From assembly GCA_016715405.1 (NCBI GenBank), contig JADKAE010000004.1:248001-312000 (forward strand): DNA of 64,000 nt. The letters are read 5' to 3'. Made by a program: the position numbers and the translations under genes. Of the stretch, positions 18,531 through 30,400 are shown one piece after another. The notes beneath the pieces are model-generated. The model ran no database searches. It worked only from the letters and a program-made list of their open reading frames with translations, and had not been told where the DNA came from. The DNA is from Saprospiraceae bacterium. Its GTDB lineage: Bacteria > Bacteroidota > Bacteroidia > Chitinophagales > Saprospiraceae. Positions within the stretch are counted from its first letter, which is position 1; the number at the start of each line of letters is the position of its first letter.

Positions 18531-19502
18531 CAAATGCACCAACTTCGTCGCATACGCCACGGGGTGTACCACTTCGTTTACGCGGGTTTTCGCCGGCAGA
18601 AACTGCCAGGGCGTTACCTGCCGCGTCCAGTTGAAATCGTTTTTCTCCAGGTAGCGCTTGCGGTATTCTACGGGCGTGCAGGGCGATATTTTTGAAAGGC
18701 GGTTAAAATTGGCGAGGTTGTTGAAGCCTGAATTGACGCTGATCTGGGCGATGGTATCATCGGTGTCGAGTAGTAATTTGCAGGCGTGGCCTACCCGGAG
18801 GTCGATCAAAAAATGGGTGTAACTGCGGAAGGCGTATTTTTGAAAAAAATGACTAAACGCCGACTCACTCATGTGTACCTGCGCGGCTACATTGCCAATC
18901 TTCAGGTCGGGGTCGGCAAAGTGCTTTAATATATAAGTGTACGCCACTTGTATGCGGTTGCTCTCCGAGCGCAGGGCGCCGGGTGAAAAACCTTCACTGG
19001 CCAGGAAAACTGCCTCGGTGGAGTTCGAGAGTAGGTCTAGCAACTGGAAAAACTCGATGATATTGGCAAAACCTTTGTCCTCGGTGAGGCTGACCATGAT
19101 CTGCATGGCTTCTTCGAAGGTTTTGCCGTGAAATTTGATACCCCGGCTGGAATCGCGCAGCAGGTTTCGTATTTTGATAAATCGCTCCTTCTGGAACATC
19201 TGTCCGCTGAATAGATCCATGGCAAACTGTATCGTAACTACCCGGTAGGGCTGCCCGCTATCCTGCAGGTGCCGGTCGCCATCCCATTTGTGGTAGAGAT
19301 AGGGGCCCAGCAGCACCAGGTCGCAGTCGGTATACCGCTCCGTGGAGTCGCCCACGATGCGCGTGCCCGACATGCCCGCGATGAGGTTGAGCTCGTATTC
19401 GGGGTGGTTGTGGATAGGGTAGTCAAATCCGTTGCTCACCGAATCCAACACCACAAATACATCTTGCGATTTGAGGGGAGTGATTTCGCGGTAGATATTC
19501 AT
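18528..19502 (-). CDS. AraC family transcriptional regulator
   Basis: A 324-residue regulator. It has an N-terminal cupin-like sensing domain (HNHPEYELNLIAG, about 35-48) and a C-terminal pair of helix-turn-helix motifs (IGNVAAQVHMSESAFSHFFQ and ISVNSGFNNLANFNRLSK). The arrangement CTPVEYRKRY is the usual end of the HTH_18 domain. I prefer the ATG at 19502 to the TTG nine codons upstream. It is divergent from the susC gene, 125 bases apart, so it probably controls that locus in response to a sugar. Confidence 0.88.
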   Translation of the reverse strand: MNIYREITPLKSQDVFVVLDSVSNGFDYPIHNHPEYELNLIAGMSGTRIVGDSTERYTDCDLVLLGPYLYHKWDGDRHLQDSGQPYRVVTIQFAMDLFSGQMFQKERFIKIRNLLRDSSRGIKFHGKTFEEAMQIMVSLTEDKGFANIIEFFQLLDLLSNSTEAVFLASEGFSPGALRSESNRIQVAYTYILKHFADPDLKIGNVAAQVHMSESAFSHFFQKYAFRSYTHFLIDLRVGHACKLLLDTDDTIAQISVNSGFNNLANFNRLSKISPCTPVEYRKRYLEKNDFNWTRQVTPWQFLPAKTRVNEVVHPVAYATKLVHL

Positions 19503-19592
19503 TTTCGGAGGCTTTAGTTTGTTTTGCAATCGCTATTCACAAAAGTACCACTCTTTTACATAATTGTACCATTAACTAAGCTCGCCGTTTAT

Positions 19593-19600
19593 TATATTTG
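19593..19600 (+). promoter_or_regulatory. Promoter box TATATTTG for susC
   Basis: Exact TAnnTTTG match 27 bases upstream of the susC start, in the divergent interval shared with the AraC gene. Confidence 0.65.
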
Positions 19601-19626
19601 CTAAAAGTGAATCAAATCGTGGCGCC

Positions 19627-22600
19627 ATGAGTAGATTTCTCCTCCCTTACCTATTTCTGTTAGTTTTCCTGCACAACATTGATGCCCAAGTTTTTACGGT
19701 ATCTGGTGTGGTCACTTCCGAAGAAGATAATCAGCCCCTGATTGGGGCCAACGTGCTCGAGAAGGGCACCCTTGACAAGGGCACCACCACTGATGTGGAC
19801 GGCAGTTTCCGGCTCACGGTGTCTTCTGCCAATGCTGTACTCATCTTCAGTTATGTGGGGTACCATGCGCAGGAGGTTCCTGTGCAGGGCAAAGCCCAAT
19901 TGCTGGTCGCCTTAGCGCCCGAATCGGAGCTGATGCAGGAAGTGGTAGTTACCGGCTACCGGCGGGAGATCCGCAGCGACGTAGCCTCTGCCATTACTTC
20001 GGTAAAAGCCCGCGACATCGAGCGACTCGTAGTGGTGGGCATCGACCAGGCGCTACAAGGCCAGGCGCCGGGCGTCTCAGTCACCCAGGTTACGGGTTCG
20101 CCGGGCGACGATATTGCCGTGCGCATACGCGGCGTGGGCACGCTGGGCAACAACAACCCGCTGTACGTAATTGACGGGGTGCCGACTACCGGCGGCCTCA
20201 ATATGTTTTCACTTACCGACATCGAATCAATAGAAGTCTTAAAAGATGCGGCGGCAGCGGCGATTTACGGGCCGAGGGCGGCCAACGGCGTGGTGCTCAT
20301 CACCACCAAGAGAGGCAAAGCGGGCCCGCCGGTGTTTAGCTTCGAAGCCTACGGCGGCGTGCAGGAACCCATTAGGCTACCCCAACTGCTCAATGCCGAA
20401 GAATACCTTACCATCCGCAACGAAGCCATCACAAATGCCAACCTCCTGCGCAGCCCGGTCAACCAGTTGCCTACGTACGATCCCGCCATCTTAGACACCC
20501 TGCCCGACAATGACTGGCTCGATATCATGTTCAACCCTGCTTCCGTGCAGCGTTATTCGCTGTCGGCCAGGGGCGGCGCCGAAACGAGCAGCTTTTATAT
20601 CTCCGGCGAATACCTCTCGCAAGACGGCATCTTCACAGGACAGTCTTTCAACAAATACCAGGTGCGGTTTAACGGCGAAATAGGCAGGGAGCGTTTCAGG
20701 GTGGGCAGCAACATGGTGTTCTCTCATACCGACCGAAGAGTGATCAACGGCTCCGGCGACGGCTTCGGCCAGGGCAACGAACTCAGCGGGGTGCGCTACG
20801 CGCTTATTGCCTCGCCGGTATTCCCTTCGCAGTACCCCGACGGCAGGTATATTAACGTAACCTCCGAATTGGGCGATCCTGTGTTGTTCGGCGATGGCAA
20901 CGCCAACCCAATTGTTTTTGTCGAAAATACCGACTGGACCATCAAGCGCTACCGGCTTTTCGGTAACGTTTTTGCCGAATGGTCGATTTTAGAAAACCTC
21001 AAGGTGCGCACCACACTGGGCGGCGACTTCCCTTTTGATCGCGAGAAGTTGTTTAAAAAACGCCTTTCCGCCGCCGTCTACGACCCACTTCACTCAACGA
21101 GGGCAGGGTATTTAACCAGACCCTGGTGTGGAACAATACGGTTGATTTTGAACGCACCACTGGAGGCCACCGCATTACGGCACTTGCGGGCATGGAAGCC
21201 ATCAAAACCACCGATTACCTGGGCGCTTCGGCCAACAACTTCCGGCGCACCGATCTGCTGTTTCGCTATATCGACGCCAGCATCCCCGAAGAACTCGGCA
21301 ACGTGAACGCTTCGGGCATCGCCACAGAATGGGGCCTGTTGTCCTGGTTTGGACAGGTGGGTTATTCCTTCAAAAGCCGCTATGTCTTTAGCGCTGCCGT
21401 GCGGCGCGACGGCTCGTCCCGTTTTGGCAAAAACAACCGCTGGGGCACTTTCCCCTCCGTCTCAATAGCGTGGAATATTTCAAACGAACCCTTCTTCCGG
21501 GATGTCAACCTCGTCTCCGCCCTCAAAATCAGGGGTAGCTGGGGGCAATTGGGCAACCAGGAAATCGGGGTGTATCCCTATAGCTCGCTCGTGAGTACGG
21601 GCGATTTTGTGTACGTATTCGGCGAGCAGATCGCCACCGGCGCCAGCATTGTCGAAACCGGCAACAGCAATGTGAAATGGGAAACGAGCAATCAGTTTAA
21701 CGTGGGGCTGGACCTCGGCTTGTGGCAGGACCGCCTCTCTTTGAACGCCGATTGGTTCCGCAAGCGCACCGAAGATATCCTGGTGCGCGTACCGGTGCCG
21801 CAGGCCGGCGGCGCTACGCGGCCTCCCTTTGTCAATGCCGCCACCGTGGAAAACAAAGGTATCGAGCTCGGCTTGACCTACCGAACAAGTTGGGCGCCTT
21901 TAGCTATAATGTAGGCGCCAATTTTGCCGCAGTGCGCAACGAGGTACTGTCAATAGCCGGCAGCGAGCCCATCCTCGGCGGCTTCGGCTTGTCGGACGGG
22001 CCCATTACCAAAACAGAACCTGGTCAACCGGTAGGGTCGTTTTTCTTATGGGAAATGGAGGGCATTTTCCAATCGCAGGAAGAAATTGACGGCAGCCCCT
22101 TCCAAACCCAGTTTACCCGGCCCGGCGACGTCAAATTCAAAGACCTCAACGGCGACAACAAAATCGACGACAAAGACCGGCGGCATGTGGGCAGCCCCTT
22201 CCCCGATTTTACCTATGGCATCTCGGCGGGATTCAACTGGGGTAAGCTCGATTTCTCTATGTTACTCCAGGGCATCCAGGGCAACGACGTGTATTTTCTC
22301 TACGGCAATTTTGCCTACGAAGCGCAGCTGAGAGGCTTCAACTCATACCGCGATATCCTCAACAGATGGACACCCGACAATACCAATACCGATATTCCGA
22401 TTGCCAGCGTAGACGACCGCAACGGCAACCGCCGGGCCTCTACCCGTTTTCTCGAAGACGGCTCGTATATGCGCATCCGCAATATCACGCTGGGATACAA
22501 TATCAGAGACTTATTGAAATGGCACGGCGTGACGAGGGTACGGGTTTACATGTCCGTACAAAACGCCCTTACCCTGACGAAATACCCCGGCCTTGATCCT

Positions 22601-22726
22601 GAAATCCAGGCCAACGCCAACGATACCCGCGGTCTGGGCATTTCTTCCGACCTAAGCGTAGGAATCGACTGGGGCACGGTGCCCTCGCCAAGGACATGGA
22701 TTGCCGGCGTGCAGGTAGAATTTTAA
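19627..22726 (+). CDS. SusC/RagA family TonB-dependent outer-membrane transporter, frameshifted
   Basis: An outer-membrane glycan importer of about 1033 residues. It has a signal peptide, a carboxypeptidase-like regulatory domain (FTVSGVVTSEEDNQPLIGAN, about 23-100), then the plug with the SusC signature RIRGVGTLGNNNPLYVIDGV, and a beta barrel. Two one-base deletions break it. A C missing at 21084-21086 restores DPTSLNEGRVFNQTLVWNN, and a base missing near 21883 restores LTYRNKLGAFSYNVGANF. It ends in GVQVEF with the terminal aromatic residue typical of barrel proteins. It works with the SusD lipoprotein downstream. Confidence 0.92.
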
Positions 22727-22734
22727 TTTAGGTC

Positions 22735-22830
22735 TTTTAGTTAGCCTCGGCGTTCAAGGGTTTAGTGCATGCGCAGTTTAGCTAAACCCAATCGCTAAAC
22801 CCAATCGCTAAACCCCACTAAACAGGTACA
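22735..22830. repeat. Array of CTAAACCCAATCG units with partial inverted arm
   Basis: GGGTTTAG near 22768 is followed by GCTAAACCCAATCG, CTAAACCCAATCG and CTAAACCCCACTAAAC. It lies between susC and susD and does not break the operon order. Confidence 0.75.
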
Positions 22831-22874
22831 AAAAAATAATTGGGCTAAGCCTTAAACCGGGAAAGCTTAAAAAT

Positions 22875-24303
22875 ATGAAACAAACCACTTTTCTTCTCCT
22901 AACGGCCCTCGCGGCGCTTACTTCCTGCCAGGGCATTCTCGACAAAGAGCCTATTGCCACGCTCGATGCAGGATCCTTTTTTCAATCGGAAGCCGACGCC
23001 GTGCAGGCGCTGAATGCCGCTTACAGTCCTTTGTTATTTAATAACGAAAACGCCAATTTCTATTGGGCGTTCGCGGAAATCACCTCCGACGAGGCCATCA
23101 CCGGCGGCGACGGCTCGCGGCCCGGCCTGGTAGAACTCGATGCGTTTACTTATACACCGCGGACCGAAGAATTCAACGCCTTCTGGAAACTGCAATACGA
23201 AGGGATCACCCAGTGCAACCTCGTACTCGACAATCTGCCGAAGGTGGAAATGGAGCAAAGCCGCCGCGATCAGATTACCGGCGAGGCCTTGTTCCTGCGA
23301 TCCTACTACTATTTCCTGCTGGTGCAGGTTTTTGGCGATGTGCCCTTGTTTACCAAGCTCACGCCTCCCGACCAGCTCAAAGTGCCCCGCACGCCGAAGG
23401 CCGATGTGTACGCACAGATACAAGCCGACTGCGAGCTTGCGGGCCAACTGTTGCCTTTGTCGCATCCTGCTTCAGAAGTGGGTCGCGCTACCCGGGGCGC
23501 TGCATATGCGCTTGCCGCTAAGGCGTATTTGTATGAAGAAAAATGGGATAAAGTGGTCGAATACACAGGCAAAGTAAAAGCCTTGGGCATTTACGACCTC
23601 GTACCCGACTACGGCGATAATTTTAAAAAAGAAACCCAAAACAACAGCGAAAGCGTGTGGGAAATCCAGCACGCCAATCTCGAATTGGGTGTCGGCAACT
23701 TCCTCAATCAGTGGCTGATGTCCAGAAAACTCAACGGCTACGGTTTTGCGGAAGTCACGGAGGAGTTCTTCAACGCTTTCGAACCCGGCGACCCCCGCAG
23801 GCGGTTTACGGTAGCCCAGCGCGACGAAGAGTATTTTGGGTCTATTTATAAAAATTCGTTTTCCTCTACCAAATATGGCACCCGCAAGTATTTGCAGGAC
23901 ACCTCGACGGTATCGCAGCCTGCTGATGGCGATATCAACTATACCGCCATTCGCTTTGCCGAGGTATTGCTCTGGAAGCCGAAGCGCTCAACGAGCTCGG
24001 CAGGGTAGCCGATGCGCAAGTACCCTCGAGCGGGTACGCGCCCGGTCCAGGGCACAGGCTGCCGACCCCGCCACTGCGCTGCCGGCAGTGACGACCACCG
24101 ACCAGCAGCAAATGCGCGAAGCCATCCGTCATGAGCGCCAGGTAGAACTGGGCTTTGAGCTACACCGCTTTTTCGACCTGGTGCGATGGGGCCTGGCGCC
24201 CACGCTGCTGCCCGGCTTCCAGGAAAACAAACACGAACTATTTCCCTTGCCCCAGACCGAACTTGACCTTAACCCCTCGCTCGAGCAAAATCCGGAGTAT
24301 TGA
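22875..24303 (+). CDS. SusD/RagB family nutrient-binding lipoprotein, frameshifted
   Basis: A surface glycan-binding lipoprotein of 476 residues, partner of SusC. The lipobox is in ALAALTSCQG. SusD stretches include GEALFLRSYYYFLLVQVFGD, RGAAYALAAKAYLYEEKW and the C-terminal REAIRHERQVELGFELHRFF. Two deletions split the frame. A missing C near 23971 restores LLLEAEALNELGRVADAQ, and a missing C at 24023-24025 restores VPLERVRARSRAQA. It ends with the usual SusD tail (LNPSLEQNPEY). Confidence 0.92.
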
Positions 24304-24324
24304 TTTTATTATTAAAAAAATAGC

Positions 24325-27300
24325 ATGCAGAAAATAGCCCTTTACGTTTGTATCCAACTTTTGTTCTGCTTTGGGGCGGCATGGGCGCAACCCGGGCAAA
24401 TAGCCGTACCACGCGTCGATCTGATGCCCAATCAGCCGGCGCCCTACAACATCAGGGATTGGAAAGAAGTAGCGCTGAAATACGATTCTTTTGTGTACGA
24501 CTTATCGCACACCGGGCAATATCTGCCCTTGTCATTCCTGAACCCGGCAGGCGTCAATTACCCCCAGATGCAAACCTTCCGGCTGCATACTTACGTCGGC
24601 ACCAATTCTCCTTTTGGCAATGAAGCCATCAACGTGATGCCCTCGCTGGTGGGCGCTTCACTTGTGGGCCTTGACAAAAGCAGCCAGTTTGGCAGAAACT
24701 GGGTACGCATGTCGCAGGATTTTTTTAATAAAAATAACGGCGAAAACCTCTACCTCAACGCGCCCTCCACAAGCAGCGGCAACGACTGGTGGTACGATAT
24801 GATGCCCAATGTGTATTTCTATCAATTGTACGACCTGTACCCCAATATCGGCGGCGAGGCCGACTGGCAGTTTACGACCATTGCCGACCGGCTGTTATCA
24901 GCAGTGCGTGCCATGGGGGGCAGCGAAGCGCCCTGGGCGCCGGCGTATATGAACTACCGGGCCTGGCGATTCAGCACCATGGAGCCCAATGCCAACGGCG
25001 TTCCCGAACCCGGAAGCCGCCGGCGTTTTCGGCTGGCTGCTCTATCACGCCTGGAAAGAAACGGGCAATCCCGAATACCTCAAAGGAGCGGAGTGGTCTA
25101 TCGAATTTCTCAATAACTGGACCACCAACCCTTCGTACGAATTACAACTACCCTACGGCACCCTCACCGCCGCAAAAATAAACGCCGAACTGGGCGCCGC
25201 TTACGACATAGAAAAGATGGTCAACTGGTCGTTTAACAAAGGCCCCTTGCGGGGCTGGGGTACCATCGTAGGCGACTGGGGCGGCTTCGACGTATCGGGG
25301 CTGGTAGGGGAGGCCAACGACGCCGGCAACGATTACGCCTTTCAGCTCAACGGCGTGCAACAGGCGGCTGCCCTCGTACCCATGGTGCGTTACGACAAGC
25401 GTTTTGCCCGCGCCATCGGCAAGTGGGTGCTCAACCTGGCCAACGCCACCCGGCTGTTTTACCCCGGCTTTTTGCCCCCCAATATGCAGGATGCGAGCGC
25501 TTGGTCGTCGGTTAACGACCCCGACAGGGTAGTCGGCTACGAAGCTTTGCGGGAAGTATGGCAGGGCTTTTCTCCATTTTCAACCGGCGATGCCGTCAAC
25601 GGCGGCTGGGCAGCCACCAACCTGGCCTTGTACGGCACTTCTTCCATAGGTTATCTGGGCGCTATCGTAGAAAAAACCAACGTGGATAAAATTTTAAAAA
25701 TCAATTTATTAAAAACGGACTTTTTCCGGGAAGAGGCTTACCCCAGCTATTTATTTTACAATTCTTACAATACGTCGAAAACCATTGAATTGCGATAGAC
25801 AACGGTCCGGCAGATATATACGACGCGCTTTCCGAAGATTTCATTCTGCAGGATGCCACCGGCACGGTCAACCTGGTCATACCTGCCAACCAGGCCATCC
25901 TGGTCGTCGTCTGCCCTGCCAATGGGGAAATTACTTATGATAAAAATAAAATGCGGGTAGACGGCGTAGTGGTGGATTACAACCAAAGCACCCAGCCTTT
26001 TTCCTGGGCTCCCCGCATAAAAGCGCTGGCCGCTGCGGATAACCCCTTTCAGGCCGGCCTGAATACGACGTTGTACTGCACTGTTTCCGATGCCGACTCC
26101 GACCAATTTACCTATCAATGGAGCGCCACAGCAGGCAGTATCACGGGTACGGGGGCTTCGGTAGACTTTACAGCGGCTATTCCGGGCAGTACGGAAATCG
26201 CGTGCATCGTCACCGATCTGGAAGGCAACAGCGATACCGCCGCAATGGTGCTGCCCATTGTGGAAGAGATCAATGTGGCGCCGCAAATTTCTGACATTCA
26301 AAAAAGCATACCTTATGTAGCCCCCGGCGGCGTAATCCAACTCACCTGTCTGGCTGCCGATGCCAACAACGACCCGCTGACGTATTCCTGGAATGCGTCG
26401 GGGGGCAGTATCGGCGGCACGGGCAGCAGCGTAAGCTGGACGGCCCCGCTTGTCGAGGGCATTTACCAGGTCACGGTTACCGTTACCGACGACGAAGGGT
26501 TATTGGCCCAGGCTACGACTACCGTACTATCGAAAATATTTATTGCCACCTCGGGAAATATCATTGCCGATTATCCTTTTAGCGGTAATGCCAATGATGT
26601 GAGCGGCAATAACCTGCACGGACAGAACAGCGGCGCCATTCTCACCGCCGACCGCCTCGGCAATCCGCAGAGCGCCTATTATTTCAATGGCGGCGCGCAG
26701 CACATTGCCGTGACCAATCAGCCCATACTTAATTTTCAGGATGCGATCACCGTTTCCTGCTGGTTTAGGGCCAATGACCTGCCCGAAAAAGAGACCTTCC
26801 TGTTGTCGCACGGCAGCTGGCAAAGTCGCTGGAAATTATCAATCACACCCGATAAATATCTGCGCTGGACGGTCAACACCCTCAACGGCATCAGCGACCT
26901 CGATGCGACCATTCCGCTGCAGACCGATAGCTTTTACCACATCGCCGTGACGTATGACGGCAATATCCTGGCGCTTTATCTCGGCGGCCAGCTGCACAGC
27001 TACAAAGCGCTTACCGGCAAAATTCGCACCACGGCGGTTCCTTTCCTCATGGGACAAATGCTGCCGGGAGAGACTACCTACAACTTCAAAGGAGTAATTG
27101 ACGAAGTGAAAATCTACGACTACGCCCTGACACCTGCAGCAGTGATTGCACTCTACAATGGAAACACCACCCCGGTGGAAGAACTCATGCTGGATACACA
27201 GATACTACAGGTTTATCCCAACCCCGCTTTCGAAAAACTAGAAGTGACCTTGCCCGTGCCAATCGGTGGATCGGCTAACCTACAGGTTTTTGACCTTGCC

Positions 27301-27438
27301 GGTCACCTCGTTTTTGAAAAACAATACGGAAGGGAAGAAAATGTCGTGATAGATGTGAGCTTTTTACAGCCTGGTATGTACACCATAGCGTATATGGATG
27401 AAAAAGGCCGGTTTTTAGGCCGGTTTGTCAAAATTTGA
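24325..27438 (+). CDS. Large secreted toroid-LamG protein with T9SS signal, frameshifted
   Basis: The third gene of the SusCD locus, about 1037 residues when joined. A signal peptide ends near FGAAWAQP. Residues about 25-490 look like an alpha-helical toroid of the kind found in glycan-active enzymes; I cannot assign a GH family. Two Ig/PKD-like domains follow (about 560-730), each with QWSATAGSI- or SWNASGGSI-type cores, then a LamG domain (735-948) and a T9SS type A sorting domain (VYPNPAFEKLEVTLP, 952-1037). An extra C at 25003-25005 and a missing base at 25792 break the frame. It is probably secreted to the cell surface to bind or cleave the imported glycan. Confidence 0.8.
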
Positions 27439-27472
27439 ATTGGAACCCATTTTCTAATTATAAATAGTTCAT

Positions 27473-30400
27473 ATGATGAAGCAGCTATTACATGTGGTCG
27501 TCTTCTGCCTATGCTGTCTGTTGACAGTAGCGGGGGTGTATGCGCAGACTCCGGTGGCGCATTATTCCTTTTCGGGCAATGCAAAAGACGGCTCTTCTTT
27601 TGCCAATAACGCATCGGTAAACGGTGCGACCCTTACGCAGGACGCTTTTGGAATGTCAAACAGCGCCATGTATTTTGACGGTGTGCAAGGCGCCGTGCGG
27701 GCGCCGAATGCCGCCCACCTCAATTCGCCCAACGCAACGATCAGCTTTTGGATCAACCCCGAGTCGTTCCCCGACCAAGGAGAAGTCTACCTGCTGTCGT
27801 TCGGCGGGTGGCAGGAACGCTGGAAAATATCGATGCCCGCGCACGGCAAACCGGTATTTACCACGCATTCCGGCGGCGCCTGTTGCAGCGACATGGACTC
27901 GGGAACGCCGCTAACGCTAGGCGCCTGGACACATGTGGTGATGGTACACGACGGTACGAAAGACATCATCTACTTTGACGGAGTAAAAGTAAACGAGAAA
28001 AACGTAAGCGGCGCACTCGACGCCACAACCCATCCCCTGGGCATCGGCTACAATCCGATTGACAACGCCAACTTTTTCAACGGCATACTGGATGAAGTAA
28101 TGCTGTTTGACGTGGCGCTTTCCGACGCACAGGTGACCACGCTTTTTAATACACTGAACACAGCGCCGAATATTCCGGATGGCAAGGTAGCCCAATATTC
28201 ATTTAACGGCAATGGCTTGGACGGCACCGGCTTCGGCGGCCATGCCGATATATTCACTGCCACATTAACGACCGATCGCTTTGGTTATGGTAAAAGTGCC
28301 TTGTTGTGCGACGGCGTTCAATCGGAAGTGACCGCGCCCAGCAGCACGCACCTCAATTCGCCAAATACTACCGTCAGTTTTTGGGTAAAACCAAATAGTC
28401 TGCCCGGCAATGGCGAAGCTTTCCTTTTGTCACTTGGCGGCTGGCAGGAGCGCTGGAAAATATCGGTGCCTTCGCATGGCAAACCGGTGTGGACGACCAA
28501 CAGCACCGGCGGTATCTCCGATATGGACAGCGGCGACGGCAATACCCTTACTCCGGGTGAGTGGACGCATGTGGTAATGGTCCACAACGGCCTTAAAGAC
28601 CTGATCTATCTCAACGGCGTACAGGTAGCCGAGAAAAACGTAGTCGGCGCCCTCAACGGAACCACGCACCCTCTCGGCATCGGTTTCAACCCGATTGACG
28701 GCGGCAATTGGTTTGACGGAGCACTTGACGAAATAGAGATTTACAACATTGCGTTGTCCGGCACGGAAATTGCCGCTCTATACACCGCGCAATCCACCTT
28801 CCCCGGCTCGCCCGATAACCTCGTGGCCGATTACAGCCTCAACGGCAATGGTACCGATGACTCACAATTTTACAATCACGCCGAGCTGGATGGCGGCGCA
28901 ACGGCCGCTCCCAACCGCCACGGTTGGGGCTCCAACGCCCTGACAGGCGCGGCTAAGGCCGACAACTCTATCGCGCTCCAATCCGATTACACCACTATCA
29001 GTTTTTGGGTTAACCCCAACAGCTTCCCGGGTACCGGCGAAGTATACTTGCTCTCCAACGGCGGCTGGCAGGAGCGCTGGAAAATATCGGTGCCTTCGCA
29101 CGGCAAAACGGTATTTACCACGCACTCCGGCGGCGCTTGTTGCAGCGATATGGATTCGGGTACGCCGCTAACGGTAGGCGTTTGGACGCATGTCGTGATG
29201 GTACACGACGGCACGAAAGACAAAATCTTTTTCAACGGCGTGTTGGTGGCCGAAAAAAATGTCGCCGGGGCTTTGGATAAAACCAGGCATCCGCTGGGTA
29301 TCGGCTACGACCCCATTGACAACGGCGGCTTCTTCGACGGCGCTATCGACGACGTGCAGATTTACAACGTTGCATTAGACGATGCTACCATTGCCGCCCT
29401 GTACAATGCCCAAAACCCGGAACCTGTGGTTGGCGGCCCGCTCGTGGCCTACTACGCCTTCAGCGGCAATAGCCGGGATGAAACGGCATATAACAACCAT
29501 GCTTCGAATGCCAGTCTGGGCAAAGACCGCTTCGGCAAATCCAACAAAGCAGCTGCTTTTGACGGCGCCTCGGAAGTGACCGCCGCTAATTCGCCGCAGC
29601 TCAACTCGCCGTATACGACCGTAAGCTTCTGGGTGAACCCCAACAGCCTGCCCGGTAATGGGGAAGCCTTCCTGTTGTCGTTTGGCGGCTGGCAACAGCG
29701 CTGGAAAATATCGGTGCCTTCGCATGGCAAACCGGTTTGGACAACCAACAACTCCGGCGGTATCTCTGATATGGACAGCGGCGATGGCAATACGCTCACC
29801 GTCGGCGCCTGGACCCACGTGGTGATGGTACACGACGGCGCCAAAGATAAAATCTATTTCGACGGCGTTTTGGTGGCCGAGAAAAACGTAACAGGCACCC
29901 TCAACAACACGATCCTCCCGCTCGGCATCGGCTACAACGTCATAGACGGCGGCAACTGGTTTGACGGCTTGCTCGACGAAGTGCAGATCTACAACGTAGC
30001 CCTCGACGACGCAGCAATAGCAGCTTTGTACGCCGACCAATCGCAACCTCCTGCCGGCGGCGACAACGAAGCGCCCAACGCACCGCTCAACCTGGCGGCT
30101 AATGTGGCTTTCAACAATGTAGAACTATCGTGGCTGCCCGCCACTGACAACGTGAATGTGACGGCTTACAATGTATATATCGACGGCGTATCGGCCCTTA
30201 CTACTACGGCTACCAATGCTTACTTTGAAGCGCTGACCCCGTTGACGCTATACAAATTTGGCGTCACGGCAGTCGACGAAGCCGGCAACGAGTCGCTGCC
30301 CACTACGCTCGACGTAACCACCGGCCCCGACGAAACCCCTGACGTGACGGCGCCCTCCGTGCCCGGCAACCTCAGCGGTTCACCCAGCTTCAACTCCGTA

